Notes: generated by a model not told the origin, from the sequence alone. Positions 35,787-44,500 are shown, numbered from the stretch's first letter. The stretch: DNA of 64,000 nucleotides from Cryptosporangium phraense (GCF_006912135.1 NZ_VIRS01000018.1:124001-188000); one strand, 5' to 3'. Made by a program: numbers and translations.

Positions 35787-36993
35787 CGACGCTCCTCGTC
35801 CGTAGGCGATCTACGGAGGCGACGATCGGCGGGACCACCTCCTCGACCGATCGGCGACGGCGGCTCAGGAAGCGTCGTTCGGCCTCGGTCGGGGCGAGGG
35901 CCAGCGCGCGGTCGTACTCGGCCGCGGCCTCGGCCGGACGGCCGAGCCGGCGGAGGAGGTCGGCGCGGGTGGCCGGCAGCAGGTAGTAGCCGGTCAGCGT
36001 CGGGTCGAGGGCGTCGAGCAGCGGGAGGGCCGCGGCCGGACCGTCGGCCATCGCGACGGCCACCGCGTGGTTCAGTGCGACGACCGGCGACGGGACGAGC
36101 GCCCCGAGCCGCTCGTAGAGCTGGACGATCCGGGGCCAGTCGGTGTCGGCAGCCGTGCGGGCCGTGCTGTGGCCGGCCGCGATCTCGGCCTGTAGCTGGT
36201 ACGGCGACCCGGTACCGGTGAGCAGCGTGAGGCCCTCGGCGATCAGCGTCGTGTCCCACCGGGAGCGGTCCTGCTCCTCGAGGACGATCAGGTCGCCGTG
36301 CTCGTCGGCGCGGGCCCGCGCGCGGGAGTGCTGGAACAGCATCAGCGCGAGCAGACCGCGGACCTCGGTCTCGGTCGGCATCAGGTGCCGGAGCAGCCGG
36401 CCGAGCCGGATCGCCTCGTCGGCGAGCTGCTGGCGGCCGGAGTAGCCCTCGTTGAAGACGAGGTAGATCACCGCGAGGACGCCCGGCAGGCGCTCGCCGA
36501 GCAGCTCGGGCGGCGGGACCCGGTAGGGGATCGCCGCGTTCCGGATCTTGCGTTTCGCCCGGCTCAGGCGCTGGGCCATCGTGGACGATGAGACGAGCAG
36601 CGCGGCCGCGATCTGCTCGGTGCTCAGGCCGGCGATCGTGTGCAGGGTCAGGGCCACCCGGGCCTCCAGCGGGAGGGCCGGGTGGCAGCAGGTGAAGAGC
36701 AGTTGGAGCTCGTCGTTCGGGTCGTCGGTCTCGACGGCCAGCCGGCGCAGTTTCGTGGCGTGGTTGGCGTCGCGGCGGAGCCGGTCGAGCGCGCGGTTGC
36801 GGGCCGTCGTCGTGAGCCACGCTCCGGGGTTGCGGGGGACGCCCTCGGCCGGCCACCGGGAGAGGGCCCGCTCGAAGGCGTCCTGGACGCACTCCTCGGC
36901 GAGGTCCCAGTCGCCGGTGGTCCGGATCAGGGTGGCCAGGATCCGCCGTCGTTGTTCGGTGAAGGCGGTAGCCGCGGCTTCGTCCGGGGTCAC
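35758..36993 (-). CDS. ECF42-type sigma factor with C-terminal extension
   Basis: 411 residues. Sigma region 2: FTEQRRRILATLIRTTGDWD, AEECVQDAFERALSRWP. Region 4: VALTLHTIAGLSTEQIAAAL and SSSTMAQRLSRAKRKIR. A long helical extension (about 190-400) has TPR-like segments, including YDRALALAPTEAERRFL. This architecture with an adjacent YCII/DGPF gene is the known ECF42 group, which uses the extension instead of an anti-sigma factor. ATGA coupling with the YCII gene. Confidence 0.9.
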   Translation of the reverse strand: MTPDEAAATAFTEQRRRILATLIRTTGDWDLAEECVQDAFERALSRWPAEGVPRNPGAWLTTTARNRALDRLRRDANHATKLRRLAVETDDPNDELQLLFTCCHPALPLEARVALTLHTIAGLSTEQIAAALLVSSSTMAQRLSRAKRKIRNAAIPYRVPPPELLGERLPGVLAVIYLVFNEGYSGRQQLADEAIRLGRLLRHLMPTETEVRGLLALMLFQHSRARARADEHGDLIVLEEQDRSRWDTTLIAEGLTLLTGTGSPYQLQAEIAAGHSTARTAADTDWPRIVQLYERLGALVPSPVVALNHAVAVAMADGPAAALPLLDALDPTLTGYYLLPATRADLLRRLGRPAEAAAEYDRALALAPTEAERRFLSRRRRSVEEVVPPIVASVDRLRTRSVDDGHDGRTH

Positions 36994-37310
36994 GCTCCGG
37001 ACCAGAACGGGCGGAGCTCCAGGGTGCCGAACGTGGCCGCCGGGTGCTTCGCGGCGACCTCGATCGCTTCGTCGAGGTCACGGCACTCGAGGATGTCGAA
37101 GCCGCCGATCTGTTCCTTGGTCTCCGCGAACGGACCGTCGGCGATGAGGACCTCGCCGTTACGAACGCGGACGGTGGTGGAGTCGGCGATCGGCTGCAGG
37201 CGGTTGCCGGTCTGCCGGATCCCGCGGGATTCCATTTCGGTGATCCACGGCTCGGGGTCGGCGTCCTCCTCGACGTGCTCGTCGACGCAGACCAGCATCA
37301 GGTATTTCAT
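36990..37310 (-). CDS. YCII/DGPF-domain protein, ECF42 partner
   Basis: 106 residues: MKYLMLVCVDEHVEEDADPE, then VLIADGPFAETKEQIGGFDI with the DGPF signature and RDLDEAIEVAAKHP. Conserved neighbours of ECF42 sigma factors carry this domain; their exact role is not settled. First gene of the transcript with sigma factor and probably MFS transporter. An AGGAGG-type site lies just upstream of the ATG. Confidence 0.9.
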   Translation of the reverse strand: MKYLMLVCVDEHVEEDADPEPWITEMESRGIRQTGNRLQPIADSTTVRVRNGEVLIADGPFAETKEQIGGFDILECRDLDEAIEVAAKHPAATFGTLELRPFWSGA

Positions 37311-37536
37311 CGGGGCCTCCTTCGATTCGTTGACTGTGCGACGAACGGCGAGGGGCCGATTTCGACAGGCTCGGGCGGGCGAAACATCCGCCGTTCGACC
37401 GGGGTTCGCGGTAACGGATGTATTGATCTGGGTACTCCCGGGGACCAGGTGCACCGGAGTTCGGTACCTTGCCTCGAGGTGCGCGCGCGGGACGAGGGGA
37501 CCCGCGCCGGTGCGTGATCCGACGCGAGAGGTGCTC

Positions 37537-37611
37537 ATGAACGCAGCGCTACCGGTCAGGAGCTTACGGGCGACCGGAGGTACAGCGCTCGGGACGGACC
37601 TGCACCGGTGA
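37537..37611 (+). CDS. 24-residue leader ORF coupled to the transglycosylase gene
   Basis: ATG 37537 is preceded by GCGAGAGGTG and begins a 24-codon frame (MNAALPVRSLRATGGTALGT...). Its TGA overlaps the GTG start of the next gene (GTGA). The overlap and the ribosome binding site suggest that ribosomes ending here begin the downstream gene. A hairpin forms inside the same stretch. Coding is not proven; this is inferred from position. Confidence 0.45.
   Translation: MNAALPVRSLRATGGTALGTDLHR
37545..37589 (+). promoter_or_regulatory. predicted leader hairpin
   Basis: Arms AGCGCT + CCGGTC (37545-37557) and GACCGG + AGCGCT (37572-37589) can pair, with a bulge in the right arm. It sits inside the leader ORF and ends 18 bases before the transglycosylase GTG, so it could hide or expose that start. 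No known riboswitch family is recognised here. Confidence 0.4.
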
Positions 37612-39404
37612 CGTATCGGCAGGGTTCGGTGGAGTCCGAGTGGTCGGAGGCTTCGCCCGAGCGGGAGTTCGTCCCGCCGGAGTTGCCCACTGCTGAGACG
37701 CCGGTGAGTTGGTGGGGCGATTCGGCCGACGATGTTCCGTCGGAGCGTCGTCCGAGCGTCGATTCGTATCGGACGCCCGCTCCGCGCCGGGACGTCGGCG
37801 GGTATCCGTCCGACGACGGATACCGTGGGCCGGCGCCCGCGCCTCGGCGGACGGCGGACGAGTACCCGCCGCCGCCGCGCCGGAGCGCCGAGTCGTACCG
37901 GGCGCCCGAGCCGCGGGACCATCCGGCGCCGGACGGCGGCCGGGAGGTCGAGGTCTACCGGGCGCCCGAGGGCGGCTACCGCGGCGCCGATCCGTCGAGT
38001 TCGGACCGGTACCGCGACGGGTACCGCGAGCGCGCGGCCGGGTCGCGCGGGCCGTCGGCGTTGGAGCGGGCCCGGGAGTGGGACGCGCAGCAGGCGGCCG
38101 AGCAGCGGCAGTACCGCGAGTCGATCGGTTACGCCGCCGACGAGGTCCCCCGCCAGACTCGCCGTGAAGCACCCCGCGAGGCCTACCGCGACGATCCCCG
38201 GCGCGGGAGCGACGAGGCCGGTCGGGATCCGTACCGGAACTGGGACGCGTACCGGGCCAGTGAGCCGGCCCGGCGGCCCAACCCGGATCCGGACCTGGCG
38301 TCCTATCCGGAGCTCCCGGCCCGCGGCTTACGGCGCGGCCGGCACTCGCAGGACGTCGCCGCCGACCAGACCGAGCACCTCCGGCCGGTCGATGCGACCG
38401 ACGACCCGACGGCCCAGATGGCCCCGGTCCGCGACTACCGGCCCGCCCCTCCGAACGGCGCCTCGTCGATCGAGACGGCGCCCACCGTCGACACGACTCA
38501 GCTCGGCTGGTCGGCCGCGCCCCCGACCGGCGACGCGCGAACCGCCCCGATCGCCGCCGTGCACCCGGAGAACGGACCGCGGACCGCGACCGCGCCGCTC
38601 GGGTGGAGCGCGTCCGGCGGCGACGGGCCGCCTCGCCGGGGTGACTCGAACCCGGCCGACGCCGAGGTCCCGCCCGAGCCTCCGGCTCAGACCGGCCCCT
38701 TCTGGCAGCGCAAACACGTGCTGCTCCGGATCTCGGCCGTCGTCGTCCTGGTGCTGTGCGCGGCGATCGGCGTCGCGGTGACCGTCCTCCGGGACGGCGA
38801 CCCGGACACCGTCCAAGTGCAGGACGACCTCCAGGCGGACGCTTCGTCCGACGCCAGGACGCCCGACGGGAACACCGGGACGCAGTCCGAGGGCCCGACC
38901 GCGGCCGAGCAGCTCGCGGAGCAGCAGCAGAAGATCGACACCGCGCAGTCGCGCGCGGCCGACAAGGCCTCGGCGGCCCAGAAGACCGCGGCCGAGACGG
39001 CCGAGCGGGCCGAGAAGGCCCGAGAGAAGCGGGCCGAGGCAGCCGAGGAGAGCGGGACGAGCGGCGCGCCGGTACCGACCGCGCCGGTCGACTGCAACAC
39101 GTACTCCGGCAACAAGAACACCGGCTGCGCGCTGCTGTCCGAGTACGGCTTCGAGACGACGCAGATGACCTGCCTGGAGCAGCTCTGGAACAAGGAGAGC
39201 GGCTGGCGGGTCGACGCCGAGAACCCGGGCTCCGGTGCCTACGGGATCCCGCAGTCGTTGCCCGGCAACAAGATGGCGTCGGTCGCCGACGACTGGCGGA
39301 CGAACGCGGCGACCCAGATCCGTTGGGGTCTCGGGTACATCAAAGACCGCTACGGCACCCCATGTGATGCATGGGCCAACTTTCAGAACAATGGGAACTA
39401 TTAG
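37608..39404 (+). CDS. membrane-anchored lytic transglycosylase-like protein
   Basis: 598 residues from GTG 37608. Residues 1-365 are a cytosolic low-complexity region rich in Arg, Tyr, Pro and Asp with repeated YRxPxPR-like pieces. A membrane helix is at about 370-392 (ISAVVVLVLCAAIGVAVTVL), then a coiled coil (about 430-480, AEQLAEQQQKIDTAQSRAAD). The outside domain (494-598) has CLEQLWNKESGWRVDAENPG, GAYGIPQSLPG and NAATQIRWGLGYIKDRYGTP, the lysozyme-like fold of aggregation-promoting/transglycosylase proteins with catalytic Glu in KESGW. It probably cuts peptidoglycan. Preceded by a coupled leader ORF. Confidence 0.88.
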   Translation: MTYRQGSVESEWSEASPEREFVPPELPTAETPVSWWGDSADDVPSERRPSVDSYRTPAPRRDVGGYPSDDGYRGPAPAPRRTADEYPPPPRRSAESYRAPEPRDHPAPDGGREVEVYRAPEGGYRGADPSSSDRYRDGYRERAAGSRGPSALERAREWDAQQAAEQRQYRESIGYAADEVPRQTRREAPREAYRDDPRRGSDEAGRDPYRNWDAYRASEPARRPNPDPDLASYPELPARGLRRGRHSQDVAADQTEHLRPVDATDDPTAQMAPVRDYRPAPPNGASSIETAPTVDTTQLGWSAAPPTGDARTAPIAAVHPENGPRTATAPLGWSASGGDGPPRRGDSNPADAEVPPEPPAQTGPFWQRKHVLLRISAVVVLVLCAAIGVAVTVLRDGDPDTVQVQDDLQADASSDARTPDGNTGTQSEGPTAAEQLAEQQQKIDTAQSRAADKASAAQKTAAETAERAEKAREKRAEAAEESGTSGAPVPTAPVDCNTYSGNKNTGCALLSEYGFETTQMTCLEQLWNKESGWRVDAENPGSGAYGIPQSLPGNKMASVADDWRTNAATQIRWGLGYIKDRYGTPCDAWANFQNNGNY

Positions 39405-39409
39405 GGACA

Positions 39410-39431
39410 GTTCACCGGTTGTTCACTGAGG
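39410..39431 (+). promoter_or_regulatory. PHO box (PhoP binding site)
   Basis: Two adjacent 11-bp direct repeats, GTTCACCGGTT (39410-39420) and GTTCACTGAGG (39421-39431), match the actinobacterial PHO box pattern GTTCACC. The site lies 74 bp upstream of phoX, a classic phosphate-starvation gene, which strongly supports it. Confidence 0.8.
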
Positions 39432-39504
39432 ACCACGAGCTCCGTTCCGGCCTGCCCGGAAGTGTCGGCGACTGATCAGCATCAGTCGCGAAGGAGCTCC
39501 CCTC

Positions 39505-40893
39505 ATGACCGACGCAGTTTCTCGACGTAACGCCCTGCGCCTCGGCACGGCCGGTGCGCTGGGCATCGCTTTCGCCGGAAGCTTCGAGGCCATCGCCGGA
39601 AGCGGTGCCGCAGCGGCGCCGGTGGCCAAGAGCACGGGCTACGGCGCGCTCGTCGCCGACCCCAAGGGCCTGCTGGCGCTTCCGAAGGGCTTCAAGTACT
39701 CGATCGTCGCCGAGGCCGGTAAGACCACGCTCGAGTCCGGCCAGCCGACGCCGAGCGACGCCGACGGCACCGCCAGCTTCCCGAGCCACCAGGGCCTCAC
39801 GCTGGTCAACAACCACGAGATCGGCGGCGACGAGCCCTACCGGGTCCCGGCCATCGAGGGCCTGGTCTACGACCCGGGCGCGGGCGGCGGCACGACGAAC
39901 ATCGACGTCGACCACCACGGCAAGCGGATCCGCGAGTACGTCAGCCTGGCCGGGACGCACAACAACTGCGCCGGCGGCAAGACCCCCTGGGGGACCTGGC
40001 TGACCTGCGAGGAGACCGAGCAGAAGGCGGTCGCGCCGTACACCAAGGACCACGGTTACGTGTTCGAGGTCGATCCGTTCGACCGGAATGCCAACAAGAA
40101 CCCGGTCGCGCTGAAGTTCCTCGGCCGGTACGCGCACGAGGCGGTGGCGGTCGACCCGAACACGCACGCGATCTACCTGACCGAGGACGCCAACGAGCCG
40201 CACGGCCTGTTCTACCGCTGGACGCCGCCGCACGGCTTCCACGGCGGCAAGGGCGCGCTCAAGCGGCTCGCGCAGAAATCGGACACCGCCGGCACGCTCG
40301 AGGCGCTCAGCGCTTTTGACGGAAAGACGCACGTCACCGACCTCTCCCAGGCCACCAAGCCCGGCACCCGTTACAAGGTGAAGTGGGTCGACGTGCCGGA
40401 CCGGCTGGCCAAGGACACCTCGGTCCGCAAGCAGTTCACGACCGACCAGGTGACGAACAGCCGCAAGCTCGAAGGTGCCTGGTGGGGGCACCACGGCGCG
40501 TACTTCGTTGCCAGTTACGCCCGGAAGACCGACGGGAGCGTCGCCGAGCACGACGGCCAGGTCTGGTTCTACGACCCGAAGTCGCAGACGATCACGCTCG
40601 AGACGATCTTCGGCGTCAACCCGAACCCGGACGTGGACGGCGCGTTCGACGGGCCGGACAACATCACGGTCTCGCCCTACGGTGGCGTGATCGTCGCCGA
40701 GGACGGGGAGGGCGTGCAGCACCTCGTCGGCGTCACCGACAAGGGTGCGTCGTACGCGCTGGCCCGGAACGACTTCAACGACAGCGAGTTCACCGGGCCG
40801 AACTTCAGCGCCGACGGCTCGATCCTGTTCGCGAACATCCAGACCCCGGGATTCGTGCTCGCGATCACCGGGCCCTGGCACCGCGTCCACTGA
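39505..40893 (+). CDS. phoX: PhoX-type alkaline phosphatase (DUF839)
   Basis: 462 residues. A Tat signal (SRRNALRLGTAGALGIAFAG) sends the folded enzyme out of the cell. The PhoX fold is marked by FPSHQGLTLVNNHEIGGDEP, TWLTCEETEQ, YAHEAVAVDPNTHAIYLTED and GPDNITVSPYGGVIVAEDGE, acidic residues that bind iron and calcium. It frees phosphate from phosphoesters. A PHO box upstream fits induction on phosphate starvation. AAGGAG precedes the ATG. A strong hairpin terminates it. Confidence 0.93.
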   Translation: MTDAVSRRNALRLGTAGALGIAFAGSFEAIAGSGAAAAPVAKSTGYGALVADPKGLLALPKGFKYSIVAEAGKTTLESGQPTPSDADGTASFPSHQGLTLVNNHEIGGDEPYRVPAIEGLVYDPGAGGGTTNIDVDHHGKRIREYVSLAGTHNNCAGGKTPWGTWLTCEETEQKAVAPYTKDHGYVFEVDPFDRNANKNPVALKFLGRYAHEAVAVDPNTHAIYLTEDANEPHGLFYRWTPPHGFHGGKGALKRLAQKSDTAGTLEALSAFDGKTHVTDLSQATKPGTRYKVKWVDVPDRLAKDTSVRKQFTTDQVTNSRKLEGAWWGHHGAYFVASYARKTDGSVAEHDGQVWFYDPKSQTITLETIFGVNPNPDVDGAFDGPDNITVSPYGGVIVAEDGEGVQHLVGVTDKGASYALARNDFNDSEFTGPNFSADGSILFANIQTPGFVLAITGPWHRVH

Positions 40894-40898
40894 GCTTC

Positions 40899-40934
40899 AC
40901 CCGGGTGGGCCGCCGACGGCGGCCCACTCCGGGT
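40899..40934. terminator. bidirectional terminator
   Basis: A 10-bp perfect stem (GTGGGCCGCC with its complement, loop GAC) is extended by outer ACCCG/CGGGT. It separates convergent phoX and the FAD monooxygenase gene, whose stop it touches. Confidence 0.75.
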
Positions 40935-42076
40935 CATCCGCGGTGGGTGGCGCGGTAGGCCTCGGCGCCGGCCTTCCAGCGTTCGGCCTCCTCGGCGAAG
41001 TCCGGGACGTTCCCCAGGTCCGGGCCGCCGGCCGCGAAGTGCTCGACGATCGCCGCGTTGGCGCCGGCCGCGATCGGCCCGGACCGTTCCCACATCCGCG
41101 TCTCGTAGCGGGCCACGGATCCGCCGGACGCGATCTCCCGGGCCAGTTCGGCCGCGTCGAGCATCGCGAGGTTGACGCCCTCGCCGCCGAACGGCGACAT
41201 CAGGTGGGCCGCGTCGCCGAGCAGCGTGACGCCGTCGTGGTGCGGCCAGGTCAGCGGCGCGGGCAGCGCGAAGATCGGCCGGTTCACCAGGTCGCCGTCG
41301 CTGTCGGTGATGACCCGGCGGAGCCCGGGCGCGAAGTCCTGGAAGTAGCCGAGCAGCACCTCGGGGGCGGCCTGGACGCCGTTGGCGTCCACGTCCAGCC
41401 GGTTCAGCGGCGTGCGGACCCCGAGGTAGCCCCGGACCCGGCCGCCGCTGTTGCGCTGCAGGATGATGCTGCGCCCGTCGCCGTTGGCCCACAGGTGACC
41501 GTCGCCGACCAGGTCGGCGATCTCCGGATGGCGCTCGTCGACGTCGTCGAACCGCACCTCGACGAAGCTCACGCCGGTGTACTGCGGCACCGCGTCGGTC
41601 AGGATCGGGCGGACGCGCGACCAGGCGCCGTCCGCGCCGATCACCAGGTCGGTGGTGACCGTCCGCCCGTCGGCGAACGTGAGCCGGCCCGGCTCGGCCG
41701 ACACGACCTTGGCTCCCCACTCGATGGTGCCGGGCTCGAGCGACGCGGCCAGCATCTCCCGGAGCTGTTTGCGGTCGATCTCCGGAGCAGCGTCCTCGTC
41801 CGCGTCGACGACGTGCTCGACCAGCACCGCGCCGGACGGGTCGACCAGCCGCTTGGACTGGCCCTCGGGCCGGGCCAGCGCCGCGAACTCGGCGGTGAGG
41901 CGGGCGTCCTCCAGTGCGATCTGGCCGGTGTCGGCGTGCAGGTCGAGGGTTCCGCCCTGGTCGCGGGCGGTCAGCGAGGCGTCGGCGTCGTAGACGGTGA
42001 CCGGGATCCCGGCCAGTTGGAGGACGCGAGCGCAGGTGAGCCCGCCGGGGCCGGCTCCGACGATAGAAATCTTCAT
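40934..42076 (-). CDS. FAD-dependent monooxygenase (TetX/PHBH-like)
   Basis: 380 residues from ATG 42076 with GGAGAGG upstream. FAD-binding Rossmann motif IVGAGPGGLTCARVLQLAGI, the DG motif TDLVIGADGAWSRVRP, and the GD motif LLGDAAHLMSPFGGEGVNLA. Group A flavin hydroxylases of this kind oxidise aromatic or polyketide compounds, and TetX relatives inactivate tetracyclines. The gene is divergent from a TetR regulator with two palindromes between them, so it is probably induced by its substrate. Confidence 0.92.
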   Translation of the reverse strand: MKISIVGAGPGGLTCARVLQLAGIPVTVYDADASLTARDQGGTLDLHADTGQIALEDARLTAEFAALARPEGQSKRLVDPSGAVLVEHVVDADEDAAPEIDRKQLREMLAASLEPGTIEWGAKVVSAEPGRLTFADGRTVTTDLVIGADGAWSRVRPILTDAVPQYTGVSFVEVRFDDVDERHPEIADLVGDGHLWANGDGRSIILQRNSGGRVRGYLGVRTPLNRLDVDANGVQAAPEVLLGYFQDFAPGLRRVITDSDGDLVNRPIFALPAPLTWPHHDGVTLLGDAAHLMSPFGGEGVNLAMLDAAELAREIASGGSVARYETRMWERSGPIAAGANAAIVEHFAAGGPDLGNVPDFAEEAERWKAGAEAYRATHRG

Positions 42077-42088
42077 GGGCCTCTCCTT

Positions 42089-42137
42089 ACCGATCGTTCG
42101 GTCAGCTACTTCTAGAGTGCTGGCTGAACGATCGTTC
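42089..42137. promoter_or_regulatory. two TetR operators in divergent promoter
   Basis: ACCGATCGTTCGGT (42089-42102; palindromic except the centre) and GAACGATCGTTC (42126-42137; perfect) share the core CGATCGTTC. They lie at both ends of the gap between the monooxygenase and tetR starts, so each promoter has its own site. Confidence 0.75.
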
Positions 42138-42155
42138 GTCAAGTAAGGTCGGAAC

Positions 42156-42707
42156 ATGAAGAGATCGGGGAGTGAGACCCGGGCCGAGATCCTGCGCATC
42201 GCGCTGGATCTGTTCACCCGGCAGGGCTACGAGGGCACCTCGATCCGGGACATCGCCGAGGCACTCGGCACCACGAAGTCGTCGCTCTACTACCACTTCG
42301 CCAACAAGGAAGCGATCGTCCAGGAGCTGGTCACCCAGCGCCGGTCGGAGATGGACGCGGTGCTGGCCTGGGTCGACGAGCACGCGGGGGAGCCCGAGCT
42401 GCTGCGGGGTGCGGCCCTGCGGTGGGTCGATTCGACCACCCCGCAGCGCATCCAGGCGCTGCGCTTCGCGCACGCGAACCGGCCGGTGATGGCCCGGTTG
42501 ACCGCCGCGACGGGCGCGCCCCGATCCTGGTTCGACGAGGTCGTCGGCCGGATCCTCCCGGCCGACGCGCCGATGCCCGACCGTCTGCGCGCCCGGATGG
42601 CGTTCGACACGGTCAGCGCCGCGCTCTTCGCCGCGCACGATACGGACGCCACCGAGGCCGACGTCCTGACCGCCGCCCGAGCCGCCACCATCGCGCTGAC
42701 CACTTAG
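42156..42707 (+). CDS. TetR-family regulator
   Basis: 183 residues. Helix-turn-helix: GTSIRDIAEALGTTKSSLYY followed by HFANKEAIVQELV. The ligand domain has no special mark. The adjacent divergent monooxygenase and twin operators point to autorepression and substrate-induced release. Its 3' end overlaps the convergent SDR gene by 4 bases. Confidence 0.92.
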   Translation: MKRSGSETRAEILRIALDLFTRQGYEGTSIRDIAEALGTTKSSLYYHFANKEAIVQELVTQRRSEMDAVLAWVDEHAGEPELLRGAALRWVDSTTPQRIQALRFAHANRPVMARLTAATGAPRSWFDEVVGRILPADAPMPDRLRARMAFDTVSAALFAAHDTDATEADVLTAARAATIALTT

Positions 42708-43444
42708 GCGCCGGAGCCGCCGTCGACCTTCAGGATCGCTCCGGTCACGAACGACGCTCGGTCGCTGAGCAGCCAGGCCGCCGCCTCGGCGATCTCGGAC
42801 GGCTGGGCGCCCCGGCGTAGCGGGGTCGCGGCCACCAGACGTTCCTGCAGGCCGGGCTCCTCGTCGCCCCACTTGCGGATCATCTCGGTGAGCGTGTTGC
42901 CGGGCGCGATCCCGTTCACCCGCACCCCCTCCGGGCCCCAGTTCACCGCGGCCGACTCGGTCAGGCTGTTCACCGCCCGCTTCATCGCCCCGTAGGCCGG
43001 CAGCACCGGGTTGGCCCGCCAGCCGCCGACGCTCGAGTTGTTGACGATCGCGGTGACGCCGGCCGCCTTCTCGGCCACCATCGCCAGCCACTGCCCGCGC
43101 AAGTTCACCTGGTACAGCCGGTCGAAGTCGTCGACCGGCACCTGGTCCACCGGCGCCGGCGACGCGTTCACCGCCCCGTTGTTGAACGCGACGTCCAGCC
43201 GGCCGTAGAGGGCGACGGCCCGGGAGACGGCCGAACGGATCGAATCAGCGTCGGCCAGATCGCAGACGACGTAGTCCGCGACCCCGCCGGCCGCCCGCAC
43301 GTCGGCCGTGACCTCGACCAGCTCGGCCTCGGTGCGCGCCGCGAGCAGCACGCTCGCACCTTCTCGGGCGAACAGCCGGGCGGCCGCGGCCCCGATTCCT
43401 CGTCCGGCGCCGGTGATGAAAGCAACTTTGTTCTCCAGCAACAT
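42704..43444 (-). CDS. short-chain dehydrogenase/reductase
   Basis: 246 residues, classical SDR. Cofactor motif TGAGRGIGAAAARLF, NNGA in AFNNGAVNA, catalytic Ser in VNNSSVGGW and the YGAMK pair, then PxxT-like APGNTLTEMI. Arg in AARTEAE suits NADP(H). It oxidises or reduces a hydroxyl/keto group of unknown substrate. Divergent from an XRE regulator with a 10-bp inverted repeat in between. Confidence 0.93.
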   Translation of the reverse strand: MLLENKVAFITGAGRGIGAAAARLFAREGASVLLAARTEAELVEVTADVRAAGGVADYVVCDLADADSIRSAVSRAVALYGRLDVAFNNGAVNASPAPVDQVPVDDFDRLYQVNLRGQWLAMVAEKAAGVTAIVNNSSVGGWRANPVLPAYGAMKRAVNSLTESAAVNWGPEGVRVNGIAPGNTLTEMIRKWGDEEPGLQERLVAATPLRRGAQPSEIAEAAAWLLSDRASFVTGAILKVDGGSGA

Positions 43445-43472
43445 GCCTGGAACCGTCCGCCGGGCCGAACCG

Positions 43473-43503
43473 GCTAGCCAGGCACCGCCGATACCTGGCT
43501 AGC
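43473..43503. promoter_or_regulatory. XRE operator between SDR and regulator genes
   Basis: Perfect 10-bp inverted repeat: GCTAGCCAGG (43473-43482) and CCTGGCTAGC (43494-43503), spacer 11 bp. A further half-site TGCCTGG lies at the SDR start codon (43444-43450). Suits dimer binding by the neighbouring XRE protein. Confidence 0.7.
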
Positions 43504-43530
43504 GAGCCGAACCGCGCGCACGATGAGACC

Positions 43531-44367
43531 GTGGACCGGAGACAACTCGGCGACTTCCTGCGCACCCGGCGCGAGCGGATCACCCCCGCCGACGTCGGCC
43601 TGCCCGCGGGCCGTCGCCGGCGCACGCCCGGCCTGCGCCGCGAAGAGGTCGCCCACCTCGCGTTCATCTCGACCGAGTACTACACCCGCCTCGAGCAGGC
43701 CCGTGGCCCGCACCCGTCGCTCGAGGTGCTGGCCGGGCTGGCTCGCGCACTGCGCCTGTCCGACGCCGAGCGCGACCACCTGCACGAGCTGGCCGGTGCC
43801 CCCATCGCCCCGGCTCCCGGCCCGCCGCGGGACGTCCGCCCGAGCATCCACGACCTGATCCGCCGGCTCCCGCTCTCGGCCGCGTTCGTGACCAGCGCGA
43901 TGTTCGACGTCCTGGCCTGGAACGATCTCGCGGCCGCGCTGATGGAGGACTTCTCCGCCGTCCCGAGAAAAGACCGCAACCTGATGCGGCGGGCCTTCCT
44001 CGGCTCCCGGAACCTCTACGGCGTCTCCGACCGCGAGCACTTCGCCCGCTCCTCGACCCAGCGTCTGCGCCGTACGGCCGGCCGCTACCCCGACGATCCG
44101 GACGTCCGGGCGCTGATCAGCGATCTGCTGGCCAGCGAGCGGTTCGCCGAGCTCTGGGCCTCCCACGACGTCGATCGGGAACCGACGCTGCGGAAGACGT
44201 TCGAGCACCCGCTCGTCGGGCCGGTCACCGTCAACTGCGACGCGCTCGACCTCGCCGACCAGGACCAGCAGGTCGTCATCTACACCGCCGACCCCGGTTC
44301 ACGGTCCGAGGAGGCGCTGCGCCTCCTGTCGGTCGTCGGCACCCAGCGCATGAACGTGACGCACTGA
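43531..44367 (+). CDS. XRE regulator with MmyB-like ligand-binding domain
   Basis: 278 residues from GTG 43531. Helix-turn-helix: GLRREEVAHLAFISTEYYTR followed by LEQARGPHPS. The MmyB domain (about 105-270) includes FDVLAWNDLAAALMEDFSAV and LWASHDVDREPTLRKTFEHP. It is divergent from the SDR gene; such XRE/SDR pairs are common in actinomycetes, the regulator repressing the reductase until a ligand binds. Confidence 0.92.
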   Translation: MDRRQLGDFLRTRRERITPADVGLPAGRRRRTPGLRREEVAHLAFISTEYYTRLEQARGPHPSLEVLAGLARALRLSDAERDHLHELAGAPIAPAPGPPRDVRPSIHDLIRRLPLSAAFVTSAMFDVLAWNDLAAALMEDFSAVPRKDRNLMRRAFLGSRNLYGVSDREHFARSSTQRLRRTAGRYPDDPDVRALISDLLASERFAELWASHDVDREPTLRKTFEHPLVGPVTVNCDALDLADQDQQVVIYTADPGSRSEEALRLLSVVGTQRMNVTH

Positions 44368-44500
44368 ACTAGCCTCCGGCGTTTTTTGGAGGATCCCTAC
44401 AACGCGAGCGCCGCACCATGCGCGATGCGATCCATTGGTGTGCCCTCCTGAATCCAGCAAGGTAGATAGAGCAGGCTAATTCAGGGGAGGCTCGGTCCGG

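Noticed and set aside
37311-37607. Leader of the transglycosylase gene considered as a ydaO-type (cyclic-di-AMP) riboswitch, known before cell-wall lytic genes of actinomycetes.
   Set aside because: I could not find the conserved core elements; only a local hairpin and a short ORF are visible.
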